Positions 48,353 to 57,425 of a stretch of DNA of 64,000 bases are shown piece by piece (the stretch's first letter is position 1; each line of letters begins with the position of its first letter). Source of the stretch: Paludibacteraceae bacterium (lineage in GTDB: Bacteria; Bacteroidota; Bacteroidia; Bacteroidales; Paludibacteraceae); assembly GCA_017625155.1 (NCBI GenBank), contig JAGALP010000006.1, positions 1-64,000 on the forward strand. The letters are read 5' to 3'. The notes below the pieces were generated by a model. That model did not search any database and had not been told where the DNA came from. It saw only the letters and a program-made list of their open reading frames with translations. Both the position numbers and the translations under genes were made by a program.

Positions 48353-51250
48353 ATGAAAAGAGTATTAGTCAGTTTGATTTGTGTCTGCCTCACATTTGCG
48401 GCATGGGCACAGAATGATGATTTTGTTCAATACCAATTGGACAATGGTTTGACCGTTTACTTGTGGGAAGACCATGACCAACCCGATGTGCAGGGTTGGA
48501 CTGTCACCCGCGCGGGTTCCATTGATGAGCCTGCTGATGCTACTGGTCTGGCACACTACCTCGAGCACATGCTCTTCAAAGGTACCGACCGCATTGGCGC
48601 ACTTGATTGGGCAAAAGAAAAACCTCTCTATGAGCAAATCATCGCGCTCTACGATACACTGGCACTCACCACCGATGACCAAGCGCGCGAGGCAGTACAA
48701 CTGCGTATCAACGAAGTGTCGCGTGAAGCTGCGCAATATGCTGCTACGGATGAATTCTCCAACCTGATTCAGGGTATTGGTGGCGAAGGATTGAACGCGT
48801 TTACCAGTTATGATGTGACCTGCTACATGAACTCGTTCCCTTCTTATCAGATGGAGCGTTGGCTCACTCTTTACGCAGACCGCTTGACCAATCCTGTGTT
48901 CCGTAGCTTCCAAGCCGAACTAGAGAATGTGTTCGAGGAATACAATATGTACCTTGACGATAACTCCACCCACGTGCGCAACTTTATTTTCGGCAAACTA
49001 TACGAGGGACATGCCTACGCACGCAACATCATCGGCTATCCAGAGGATTTGAAGAATCCTAAACTGCGCAAGCTCATAGACTTCTACAATACATGGTATG
49101 TGCCTAACAATATGGCACTCATCTTGGTGGGCGATTTCGAGATTGAGACTACCAAACCATTGATTGAAAAGACCTTTGGCAAACTGCAATCGCGCCCTCT
49201 GCCTGAGCGCACAAAGTATCCTACTACCACTTTCACACAAGATGAGCGATATACCGCCAAACTGGGCTATATGCCTGAGTTGAATATCGCATACAACGGT
49301 GTGGCTGTGGGCGATAAAGATGAACTGACATTGAATTTTGTAGCTAATCTGCTCTCCAACTCCATGCAGATTGGTTTGCTTGACCAACTGACATTGGACA
49401 ACAAACTGATGTATGCCGTAGCAGCCAACGACACACGCCGTGACCAAGGTCGCTTCCTTGTGGTGGCAGTGCCATACATGGATGCTCAAACCCAAACCTA
49501 TACTTCGCTCAAAGAAACGGAGGAATTGGTTATGAAAGAGGTGCAGAAACTGGTGGATGGCGATATTGACCCTGAGTTGGTGGAGATGGTGCGCCAGAAC
49601 TTCTACCAAGAGTTTGACCGCACAATGGAGTATCCTCAGATGAAAGTATCGCTGCTCTACAACGCTTTTACTTATCAACAATCGGTAGAGGAGATCCTGC
49701 GCGAGAAAGAGTTGGTGGCTGCTATCACAATAGATGACCTCAAGCGCGTAGCAAAGCAGTATTTAGGTGCCCCAAAGAAGGTGTTTGAAATAGAGGAGGG
49801 TACACCTAAAAAAGACAAACTGCCTAAACCAAAAATCAAATCACTGGAGTCGCCAAAGGGCGAGTCGGAGTATTGCCAATACTTAGATGCTATTCCTGCG
49901 GGCAAACTGACACCTACTTTCATTGACTTCTCTGACATTGACCAAGACCGCTTCTACGAGGGTGTGAGTGTATATTGCACACCAAACACTAAGAACCATA
50001 TCTTCTCACTTCGCTTGAAATATGGTGTGGGCACATACGAGTTGCCACTATTGGAGTATGCTGCATCGCTAATGAATATGTCGGGTATCAAGGGTACACC
50101 AGGCATCAAGCCAGCAGAGTTCCGCGCTAACCTCGCTAAGTTGGGCGGCAAATGCAGTTACTCAGTATCGGACGGATACTTCTATGTAGATATTGAAGGC
50201 AACGAGGAAAACTTAGAGAAGATTGTGGAGATGGTCAATCTGCACATGATGTTCCCTAACTTCGAATCCGAAAACGACATGCTAATCAACAATATCAAGG
50301 GTCAAGCATATTCTTCGCGCAAAGTAGAGGAACGCAACACCGATATTGTGGCTGATGCAGCTTTCGACTATGTACGTTATGGCGAAAACTCTCCATACGT
50401 CAAGCGTCCAGCATTGATGGAAGAGGTGCTGCAAATGACTCCTTCGCAACTCGAAGGTGTGTTGCACCAAGTGCAAAACTACGAGTTGGAGATTCACTAC
50501 GCAGGTGCGTTGCCAGCGTTGGATGTGAAGAATATCCTCTATACCAAACTTTCACTCAACCAGCATGTACGCCCAACCAAATCGCCTGTGGAGCGTCCTG
50601 TTGTGCCTATCACAGAGAATAAGATATACTTCCTCCCTGATGCAAGTATGCAACAAGCCAAAGTGTATTTCCTCATTGATGGCGAACCATACAACGTGAA
50701 GGAAGCAGTAAACTATATGGCATTCAACGAGTACTTTGGTGGCGGTTTCTCTGGTCTGGTAATGAACGAGATACGCGAAAAACGCTCTATGGCATACACC
50801 GCATATGGCTATTTCTCACGCGCTCCAAAGCAAGGACAACTGACCAAGTTCACGGGCTATGTGGGTACACAATCCGACAAGGTAGCTGATGCGATAGACG
50901 TGTATATGAGCCTCTTGGATTCTATGCCACAATATCCAGAAACGATGGAGAATATCCGCACCGTCTTACGTCAGTCGGTATTATCCAACAAGCCTACTTT
51001 CCGCGGCAAGAGCCAGCGTCTGACAGCCAATATGCTCTTGGGCTACAAGGTGGACCCTGCCATGCTGCAAGTGCGTGATATTCAACGCTTGACTTTTGAT
51101 AATGTGCTATCTTTCTATGAGCAACGAGTAAAAGGTAAACCTATCACTATTCTCATCATGGGTGACCCTAAACTCATTGACCAAAAGCAAATCAAAGCCA
51201 AGTATGGCAAGATTACCAAACTCTCTAAATCACGATTGTTCAGTTATTAA
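48353..51250 (+). CDS. M16 family zinc metallopeptidase (insulinase type), exported
   Basis: 965 residues with a signal peptide (MKRVLVSLICVCLTFAAWAQ). The inverted zinc motif is H-Y-L-E-H in GLAHYLEHMLFKG near residue 67, with the third ligand expected in the ENVFEEYNMYLDD region. Two M16 halves are joined by the linker EIEEGTPKKDKLPKPKIKSLESP near 485, the second half lacking the zinc motif, as in pitrilysin. It degrades peptides in the periplasm. Era begins 4 bp after it. Confidence 0.92.
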   Translation: MKRVLVSLICVCLTFAAWAQNDDFVQYQLDNGLTVYLWEDHDQPDVQGWTVTRAGSIDEPADATGLAHYLEHMLFKGTDRIGALDWAKEKPLYEQIIALYDTLALTTDDQAREAVQLRINEVSREAAQYAATDEFSNLIQGIGGEGLNAFTSYDVTCYMNSFPSYQMERWLTLYADRLTNPVFRSFQAELENVFEEYNMYLDDNSTHVRNFIFGKLYEGHAYARNIIGYPEDLKNPKLRKLIDFYNTWYVPNNMALILVGDFEIETTKPLIEKTFGKLQSRPLPERTKYPTTTFTQDERYTAKLGYMPELNIAYNGVAVGDKDELTLNFVANLLSNSMQIGLLDQLTLDNKLMYAVAANDTRRDQGRFLVVAVPYMDAQTQTYTSLKETEELVMKEVQKLVDGDIDPELVEMVRQNFYQEFDRTMEYPQMKVSLLYNAFTYQQSVEEILREKELVAAITIDDLKRVAKQYLGAPKKVFEIEEGTPKKDKLPKPKIKSLESPKGESEYCQYLDAIPAGKLTPTFIDFSDIDQDRFYEGVSVYCTPNTKNHIFSLRLKYGVGTYELPLLEYAASLMNMSGIKGTPGIKPAEFRANLAKLGGKCSYSVSDGYFYVDIEGNEENLEKIVEMVNLHMMFPNFESENDMLINNIKGQAYSSRKVEERNTDIVADAAFDYVRYGENSPYVKRPALMEEVLQMTPSQLEGVLHQVQNYELEIHYAGALPALDVKNILYTKLSLNQHVRPTKSPVERPVVPITENKIYFLPDASMQQAKVYFLIDGEPYNVKEAVNYMAFNEYFGGGFSGLVMNEIREKRSMAYTAYGYFSRAPKQGQLTKFTGYVGTQSDKVADAIDVYMSLLDSMPQYPETMENIRTVLRQSVLSNKPTFRGKSQRLTANMLLGYKVDPAMLQVRDIQRLTFDNVLSFYEQRVKGKPITILIMGDPKLIDQKQIKAKYGKITKLSKSRLFSY

Positions 51251-51254
51251 GTAA

Positions 51255-52157
51255 ATGCATAAATCAGGTTTTGTAAATATAGTAGGTAATCCCAATGTGG
51301 GTAAGTCCACGCTGATGAATGTATTGGTGGGTGAGCGTCTTTCGATTATCACCTCCAAGGCACAAACCACTCGCCACCGTATCATGGGTATAGTCAATGG
51401 CGATGACTTCCAAATGGTATATAGCGACACGCCAGGTGTGCTGCAACCCAATTACAAGCTCCAAGAGCAGATGCTGGAGTTCTCACGCTCGGCGTTGGTG
51501 GATGCGGATGTATTGCTCTATGTGACAGACGTACAAGACAACCCCGACAAGAATGCCGACTTCCTCGACAAAGTGAAGCGCATCAAAGCGAAGGTGTTCT
51601 TGATTATCAACAAGATAGACCTTACTACGCAAGAGACATTAGAGCAACTGGTGGAGTACTGGCATCGCGTGTTGCCCGAGGCAACGGTATTCCCTATCTC
51701 CGCACAGCAGAAGTTTGGCACCGACCAACTCTTTGCCGCTATCCGTGAGGCGTTGCCTGAATGTCCGCCATTCTTCCCAAAAGACCAATTGACCGACAAG
51801 TCATCGCGTTTTTTTGTGGACGAGATGATCCGCGAGAAGATTCTCTTGAACTACGATAAGGAGATTCCTTATAGCGTAGAGGTAGAGGTAGAGTCGTTTT
51901 TGGACGAGGAACCCGATGAGCAACACCCTGAGGGAATGATTCGCATAGGTGCTGTGATTTATGTGGAGCGCGACAGTCAGAAGGGTATCATTATTGGTAA
52001 AGGTGGCAAAGCATTGAAGCGTGTAGGCACACAAGCCCGCCGTGAGATAGAGGCGTTCTTTGGCAAGCCTGTATTCCTGCAACTCTTTGTGAAAGTGGAT
52101 AAAGACTGGCGTAGTTCGCAAACACGCTTGCGCCACTACGGTTACGACTTGAATTAA
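51255..52157 (+). CDS. era: GTPase Era
   Basis: 300 residues. The G domain has GNPNVGKSTLMN (G1), SDTPGVLQ (G3) and NKID (G4), and the C-terminal KH domain carries GKGGKALKRVGTQARREIEAFF. Era binds the 3' end of 16S rRNA and helps 30S assembly. It starts 4 bp after the M16 peptidase, so they are probably co-transcribed. Confidence 0.95.
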   Translation: MHKSGFVNIVGNPNVGKSTLMNVLVGERLSIITSKAQTTRHRIMGIVNGDDFQMVYSDTPGVLQPNYKLQEQMLEFSRSALVDADVLLYVTDVQDNPDKNADFLDKVKRIKAKVFLIINKIDLTTQETLEQLVEYWHRVLPEATVFPISAQQKFGTDQLFAAIREALPECPPFFPKDQLTDKSSRFFVDEMIREKILLNYDKEIPYSVEVEVESFLDEEPDEQHPEGMIRIGAVIYVERDSQKGIIIGKGGKALKRVGTQARREIEAFFGKPVFLQLFVKVDKDWRSSQTRLRHYGYDLN

Positions 52158-52204
52158 ATAAGGGTGAGGGTAAATGAAATATATTCAAAAAAAAGTATAT
52201 TTTT

Positions 52205-52236
52205 CTTGCATATATAAAAAAAAAGTGTTACCTTTG
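52205..52236 (+). promoter_or_regulatory. Promoter for the 52305 gene
   Basis: CTTG at 52205-52208 and TACCTTTG at 52229-52236, 20 bp apart. Confidence 0.8.
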
Positions 52237-52304
52237 CGCTCGAAATACAAATAAAGAAAACAAATTTCAATTAAATATTATTAACTATCTAAAAATTAGT
52301 TACT

Positions 52305-52547
52305 ATGATTCGCACAACATTCAACCAATTGAGAGAAGTGAAGGATAGCCTTCCAAAGGGTAGTTCAGCTGTAATAGCTGAGGAGTTAGGTATTGCAGCT
52401 GATGATGTAAGAGCATTCTTTAATGGAACAGCAACTGCTGGTTATCATATTGAGCAAGGTCCTGATGGAGGTATTGTAGTATTGGAAGATACAAAAATAT
52501 TGGATGTCGCTCTTCGTCTTGCTTGGGCTACTAAACATGCTCTGTAA
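52305..52547 (+). CDS. Unrecognised 80-residue protein
   Basis: A small soluble product with a helical first half (NQLREVKDSLPKGSSAVIAEELGIAADDVRAFF), which looks like a helix-turn-helix start, and a strand-turn-strand then helix end. The family is not recognised. It has its own promoter and a 52-base A-rich leader, suggesting strong expression. The porin-like gene follows after 21 bp. Confidence 0.65.
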   Translation: MIRTTFNQLREVKDSLPKGSSAVIAEELGIAADDVRAFFNGTATAGYHIEQGPDGGIVVLEDTKILDVALRLAWATKHAL

Positions 52548-52568
52548 AAGGTGCGCTTTTGTATAGAA

Positions 52569-53435
52569 ATGAATAAAAAAATCTTAGTTTTGGCACTAGC
52601 GCTGATAGGCGTTGGTGCTTTTTCGTATCAAGCGAAAGCGGAAGAGGCTTCAAAAGGTCTTTCGTTGGAAGTCGGGGCTGATGTAGTAAGTAGCTATTTG
52701 TGGCGTGGACAACATTTAGGAGGACTATCGGTGCAGCCCTCTGTAACGTTAGATTGGAATGGCTTGTATGTTTGTGGTTGGGCCAATATCGGTGCTGACA
52801 ACTGGAAATTTCAAGAATTCAATCCTGAATTGGACATTACTATTGGTTATGATAACTATGGATTTATGTTAGATCTGACTCATCTTTATTATTTCTATGG
52901 TGATAAGTATTTCAAAGGTTTGACTGATGCTAATAACCTATGGGGTAGTTCTACAATGGAGTTGCACGCTGGTATCAATATCGGTGAATGGGCGGAGAAA
53001 TGTCCTCTGACCATTGATTGGTACACTACCATACTGGGTTATGATCCGATATTTAATAGTGAGGGCGAGATAGAGACAAACGTAAATGGTAATGCTAAAC
53101 GTGCATATTCTACCTATATTCAGGTTGGCTATGATATATTCCTACCACTGGATATTGTGTTGGGCTTGAAGGTGGGCTTCACTCCATGGAAGGGTATGTA
53201 TACCAATTATGAAGAGGTCTGGACTAATGGACGTACCGTTGGTTTCAACAATTTGCAATTGAGAGCTGAGCGTGAATTTGAACTGGGCAAGTTGTATATT
53301 AATGTGTGGGGCGAAGCTATGTTCAATTGCTATGGTGTAACGCGAGATAATATTATCCTGCCTGTAGGCGAAGCTGTAGATCAAAAACTCAATGGTTGCA
53401 TAGGTGTAGGCATTTATTTTTGCGATGAATGGTAA
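52569..53435 (+). CDS. TorF/Gcw_chp-like outer membrane porin
   Basis: 288 residues from ATG 52569, beginning a signal peptide (MNKKILVLALALIGVGAFSYQAKA). The mature start LEVGADVVSSYLWRGQHLGGLSVQPSVTLDW is the signature of the TorF/Gcw_chp beta-barrel group, and the rest alternates aromatic strands to a final CIGVGIYFCDEW. Probably an outer membrane barrel. Function is not known from the family. Confidence 0.75.
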   Translation: MNKKILVLALALIGVGAFSYQAKAEEASKGLSLEVGADVVSSYLWRGQHLGGLSVQPSVTLDWNGLYVCGWANIGADNWKFQEFNPELDITIGYDNYGFMLDLTHLYYFYGDKYFKGLTDANNLWGSSTMELHAGINIGEWAEKCPLTIDWYTTILGYDPIFNSEGEIETNVNGNAKRAYSTYIQVGYDIFLPLDIVLGLKVGFTPWKGMYTNYEEVWTNGRTVGFNNLQLRAEREFELGKLYINVWGEAMFNCYGVTRDNIILPVGEAVDQKLNGCIGVGIYFCDEW

Positions 53436-53477
53436 GCCATTTACAAACAATATCCTATATAGTTGATTATTACTACT

Positions 53478-54491
53478 ATGAAGAAATGGATCGCTTTGGG
53501 ATTAGCAATAATAGCAGCAGTTTTGCTGCTATTATTGCCTAACGAACCCAATAAACAATATTTTCATCACCAAGGTAATATCTTTGGTACTTATTATAAT
53601 ATCCGCTACGAGGGTAGTGAGGATTATCATCAGCTTATCATGCAACGTTTGAAAGAGTTTGATGCTTCGCTGAGTATGTTCAATCCTCAATCTGTAATTA
53701 GCCATGTTAATAGCAATGCCAACCTGCGAGTAGATTCGCTTTTTGAGAGAATGTATCATGAGGCTTATGCTGTTAGTCAGTTGTCCAATGGGGCTTTTGA
53801 TATAACTGTGGCACCGCTGGTACATGCATGGGGATTTGGTAAAAAGAATCAAGAGCCAAAAATGAAGAGCCATGAAATCAATATAGATAGCATCAAATCA
53901 TTGGTAGGTTATGATAAGATTTCGCTTATTGATCATCATATCGTAAAGCAAGATTCTCGTATCACATTAGATGCCAGTGCTATAGCTAAAGGTTATGCAT
54001 GTGATGTGATAGCAGAGTTACTACGCGAAAATGGATGTGAAAATCTATTGGTGGATATTGGCGGAGAGGTTGTTTTGCAAGGAGTTAATGATAAAGCACG
54101 TCCTTGGCGTGTGGGTATATCTCGCCCGACTATAGATGCTATGGGAGTGGAAAATGAATTGCAAGAGATCATTGAGAGCCAACAACTATGTATGGCAACT
54201 TCGGGTAATTATTTGCAATACTATTTCGTAGATGGTGAACGTCGTAGTCATACCATCGATCCTCGCTCTGGATACCCTGTTCATCATTCGCTATTAAGTG
54301 CCACGGTCGTTGCTAGCAGCGGTATGCGTGCAGATGCTTTAGCTACAGCCTGTATGGTCTTGGGCGAACAAGAAGCACTGAAGTTGATTCAGCAAACAGA
54401 AGACGCTGCATGCTATCTAATCATAGCAGCAGGTGATTCTATACGGATAAGTTTATCAGATAATTGGAATTATTGTAGTTTGCCTCTGTAG
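53478..54491 (+). CDS. apbE: FAD:protein FMN transferase
   Basis: 337 residues from ATG 53478. An N-terminal membrane helix (WIALGLAIIAAVLLLLL) anchors it to face the periplasm. The ApbE marks are AVSQLSNGAFDITVAPLVHAWGFG, LDASAIAKGYACDVIAELL, LLVDIGGEV, SHTIDPRSGYPV and MRADALATACMVLG. It attaches FMN covalently to threonines of flavoproteins such as the Rnf/Nqr complexes, and in some species moves flavin for Fe-S maintenance. Its 3' end overlaps the convergent M23 gene by 22 bp. Confidence 0.92.
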   Translation: MKKWIALGLAIIAAVLLLLLPNEPNKQYFHHQGNIFGTYYNIRYEGSEDYHQLIMQRLKEFDASLSMFNPQSVISHVNSNANLRVDSLFERMYHEAYAVSQLSNGAFDITVAPLVHAWGFGKKNQEPKMKSHEINIDSIKSLVGYDKISLIDHHIVKQDSRITLDASAIAKGYACDVIAELLRENGCENLLVDIGGEVVLQGVNDKARPWRVGISRPTIDAMGVENELQEIIESQQLCMATSGNYLQYYFVDGERRSHTIDPRSGYPVHHSLLSATVVASSGMRADALATACMVLGEQEALKLIQQTEDAACYLIIAAGDSIRISLSDNWNYCSLPL

Positions 54492-55669
54492 TCGGCCACT
54501 ACTGTAGCAAATGTATCTCTATATTGAGCGGGTATTGGCTCAGCAGGAGGAGATTGCATCTTCAGAGGATCAATAGGAGAACCATTCTTCCATACTCGGA
54601 AATCCAAGTGAGGACCTGTGCTGGCGCCAGAACTACCTACATATCCGATTACTTCTCCTTGGCGAACGTGCTTTCCTACAGCTAACCCTTTGGCATATTT
54701 CGAAAGATGCAGATAGGCAGTTGTGTAGGTAGAGTTATGGCGAATCTTTATAGTATGTCCGCCGCCACCCTTATATTGTTTCATAGTCACGACACCATCT
54801 CCAATGCTTACTACTGGGGTACCAGCAGGTGCTGCGTAATCCACACCAGTATGTGGCCTAACAACCTTATAAATAGGATGCTTGCGTGCATATGTGAATT
54901 TTGAAGATATACGTTTGTAGTTCAAAGGAGCCTTCAGAAATGCTTTACGCAAGCTATTGCCTTCTGCATCGAAATAGTTGTGTATTTGACCTTCTTCAAA
55001 CCAAAATGCTTCTTGCCATATGCGAGCATGATAGAAATTAGCCGCATAGATACGCCCAATACCAATACGCACACTATCTACATATTGCTCGTCGTAGTAC
55101 ACACGAATGGAGTCGCCCTTTTGCAAACCAAAGAAATCAATGGTCCATGCATAGATATCGCTTAATTCCAGTGCTAATTCTGCGGGTAGATCATTGCTAA
55201 CCATAGCATTCCATAGGCTTGATTCAATCACTACTTCTGCCGAACGAGGTTGATGCGTAATGGGCTTTTCAAAGCGTTCTACGTGCATAGAATCAGTCAA
55301 ATGCAATACAACTGCTTCTCGGATGCTGGGTTTATAAATATAATAGCATAATTGTTCTACTCCCGCTGTATCTTTCTGGAAGAAAGCATAATATGTTTTA
55401 CCAGGACGAATGCTACGTACATCAAATTCGGTGCGTGGCATAAGCGTTATGCCATTGATTTGTTGGCGAGTGGCTCCTAAACGATTGAGCATGCCTCCAA
55501 GTGTTTCACCGTCCTTTACTACGCAAGTATCAATACGAAACGAATCAATGGGTAGTCCATATTCGTAACGAACAACAGGCTCTTGAGTTCGTTGCCCATT
55601 GGTGTTGGTTTTAGCGCATGATGCAAAGATTACTGCTAATACGCCTAATATATATATATACTTCTTCAA
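54470..55669 (-). CDS. M23 family peptidoglycan endopeptidase, lipoprotein
   Basis: 399 residues with a lipobox (AVIFASC). An OapA/LysM-like N-terminal part (DGETLGGMLNRLGATRQQIN...) precedes the M23 domain, with HTGVDYAAPAGTPVVSIGDGVV (metal H and D), TTAYLHLSKYA and GPHLDFRVW. Such enzymes cut peptide cross-links in the cell wall and are needed for growth or division. It sits third in a minus-strand group with the glycosyltransferase and the beta-lactamase-fold gene, and overlaps apbE tail to tail. Confidence 0.9.
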   Translation of the reverse strand: MKKYIYILGVLAVIFASCAKTNTNGQRTQEPVVRYEYGLPIDSFRIDTCVVKDGETLGGMLNRLGATRQQINGITLMPRTEFDVRSIRPGKTYYAFFQKDTAGVEQLCYYIYKPSIREAVVLHLTDSMHVERFEKPITHQPRSAEVVIESSLWNAMVSNDLPAELALELSDIYAWTIDFFGLQKGDSIRVYYDEQYVDSVRIGIGRIYAANFYHARIWQEAFWFEEGQIHNYFDAEGNSLRKAFLKAPLNYKRISSKFTYARKHPIYKVVRPHTGVDYAAPAGTPVVSIGDGVVTMKQYKGGGGHTIKIRHNSTYTTAYLHLSKYAKGLAVGKHVRQGEVIGYVGSSGASTGPHLDFRVWKNGSPIDPLKMQSPPAEPIPAQYRDTFATVVADYRGKLQ

Positions 55670-55696
55670 TCCTTTAGGTACTAAACTTGAAAAATA

Positions 55697-56437
55697 TTAT
55701 GCATTCTTTTTAGGGTATTTGCGTACCCATGAATTCAATTTGAGCTTTATTACACCGAGCAATGCTTCAGAGAAAATACCTCCAGACATCTTGCTGGTAC
55801 CTAAGACACGGTTGACAAAGATGATAGGTACTTCTTGAATCTTAAAGCCGCATTTGTATGAGGTAAATTTCATTTCGATTTGGAATGCATATCCTTTGAA
55901 ACGAATTTTGTCTAACTCGATAGTTTCCAATACCTCACGACGATAGCATACGAACCCCGCAGTGGTATCATGTACTTGCATGCCCAATACAAAACGTACG
56001 TATTTACTAGCAAAATAGGACATCAATACGCGTCCCATTGGCCAGTTTACCACGTTCACACCACTCACGTAACGGCTGCCAATCGCCACATCTGCCCCTT
56101 GGTTGGCACATGCATCGTAGAGTTTGAGCAAGTCGTTTGGGTTGTGCGAGAAGTCTGCGTCCATCTCGAAGATATAATCGTATTGGTGCTCAATTGCCCA
56201 CTTGAAACCAGCGATATAAGCTGTACCTAAACCGAGTTTACCTGCGCGCTCTACTAAATGCAACTTGCCTGCAAATGTGTTTGCCATCAAATCTTTGACG
56301 ATAGCTGCTGTGCCGTCAGGTGAACCATCATCAATAACCAAGACGTGATATTCTATAGGCAACTCCATCACAGCAGTGATGATAGCTTCGATATTTTCCT
56401 TCTCGTTGTAAGTAGGGATGATTACTAGATTTTTCAT
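55697..56437 (-). CDS. Family 2 glycosyltransferase, dolichol-phosphate-mannose-synthase type
   Basis: 246 residues. VIIPTYNEKENIEAIITAVM starts the GT-A fold, VIDDGSPDGTAAIV gives the nucleotide-binding part, and FEMDADFSHNP the metal D-x-D. The hydrophobic WPMGRVLMSYFASKYVRFVLGM near residue 140 is typical of polyprenol-phosphate mannose synthases. It would move a sugar from a nucleotide to a lipid carrier at the inner membrane. It ends 27 bp before the M23 gene and starts 6 bp after the upstream gene. Confidence 0.9.
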   Translation of the reverse strand: MKNLVIIPTYNEKENIEAIITAVMELPIEYHVLVIDDGSPDGTAAIVKDLMANTFAGKLHLVERAGKLGLGTAYIAGFKWAIEHQYDYIFEMDADFSHNPNDLLKLYDACANQGADVAIGSRYVSGVNVVNWPMGRVLMSYFASKYVRFVLGMQVHDTTAGFVCYRREVLETIELDKIRFKGYAFQIEMKFTSYKCGFKIQEVPIIFVNRVLGTSKMSGGIFSEALLGVIKLKLNSWVRKYPKKNA

Positions 56438-56443
56438 ATTTTG

Positions 56444-57271
56444 TTAGCGTATAATATTCTCGTTAAGTGTATAAACAATACTTGCTTTGGTGCGTTCTAA
56501 TGGTGTCACAAACAAATCTTCACCAGGCATAATACCTTCTTCCAGCAGTATGTCTTTGATGGTATTGAGTGCTACATCTGGCTCGTTGTTCTCATTGCTC
56601 AAGTGGCAAAGAAAGACATTGCGCATTTCAGCGTGCCAATTTTTAGCCAATAGTTGTCCGCAAGTTACATTACTCTGATGTCCTTTTGGTGATAGAATAC
56701 GTTCTTTTAAATAGGTAGGATACGGACCGTTAAGCAATAACTGCTCATCATGATTAGCTTCTATGACGATGTGATTAGCGGTCGCTAAATACATTTCCAT
56801 AGTAGCATTAGGCTGTCCGCAGTCCGTTGCAATTAAAAAACGTTGTCCCAGATAATCAATCACATATCCCACACATTCGGTAGAGTCATGTGAGATACCA
56901 AAGGTGTTAATCTTCATTCCGTTTAACTCCCATTCTACACCTTTTTCGAAATAACGCTGCGATGTGCGTAGTTTCTCACGCACACCATAATTGCGATCAA
57001 TGCCGTCATGAATGGCGCGGGTGGAGTAGATGGGTAGGTGAACACGCTCTCCTAATGTACCTACGGCACGGATATGGTCGGCATGGTCATGCGTAATCAG
57101 TACACCCATAATGTTAGCATAATCCAACCCCATCTCACGTAGATTCTTCTGAATCGTGCGTGCCGAAATACCAGCGTCAATCAAGATACCCCATTGATGG
57201 GTACCAAGATAGTAGCAGTTGCCACTACTTCCACTGGCAAAACTTCTGAATATGAGTTGGTTATCTGTCAT
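56444..57271 (-). CDS. Metallo-beta-lactamase-fold hydrolase (YycJ/WalJ-like)
   Basis: 275 residues with the metal-binding THDHADHIRAVG (H-x-H-x-D-H) near residue 60 and later histidines in ISHDSTECVG and LCHLSNENN. The length and SSGNCYYLG start resemble the YycJ/WalJ group, single-domain phosphodiesterase-like proteins implicated in DNA or cell wall coordination in other bacteria. Leads the minus-strand operon with the glycosyltransferase and M23 peptidase. Its substrate is not evident. Confidence 0.85.
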   Translation of the reverse strand: MTDNQLIFRSFASGSSGNCYYLGTHQWGILIDAGISARTIQKNLREMGLDYANIMGVLITHDHADHIRAVGTLGERVHLPIYSTRAIHDGIDRNYGVREKLRTSQRYFEKGVEWELNGMKINTFGISHDSTECVGYVIDYLGQRFLIATDCGQPNATMEMYLATANHIVIEANHDEQLLLNGPYPTYLKERILSPKGHQSNVTCGQLLAKNWHAEMRNVFLCHLSNENNEPDVALNTIKDILLEEGIMPGEDLFVTPLERTKASIVYTLNENIIR

Positions 57272-57310
57272 TTATGAAATGATTATTCCAAATTACACCA
57301 ATTTGACCTG

Positions 57311-57342
57311 CAAAGGTACAAAAAAAAAAGTATATATGCAAG
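57311..57342 (-). promoter_or_regulatory. Promoter of the beta-lactamase-fold/glycosyltransferase/M23 operon
   Basis: Minus-strand CTTG (57339-57342) and TACCTTTG (57311-57318), 20 bp apart. Confidence 0.8.
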
Positions 57343-57367
57343 AAAAATGTATTTATTGCGATAAAAA

Positions 57368-57399
57368 TTTGGTAACAATAAAAAAATATTGTACTTTTG
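57368..57399 (+). promoter_or_regulatory. Promoter for the 57426 histidine kinase
   Basis: TTTG at 57368-57371 and TACTTTTG at 57392-57399, 20 bp apart; divergent from the previous promoter. Confidence 0.8.
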
Positions 57400-57425
57400 C
57401 AAACAAATTATATAATTCACTTCAT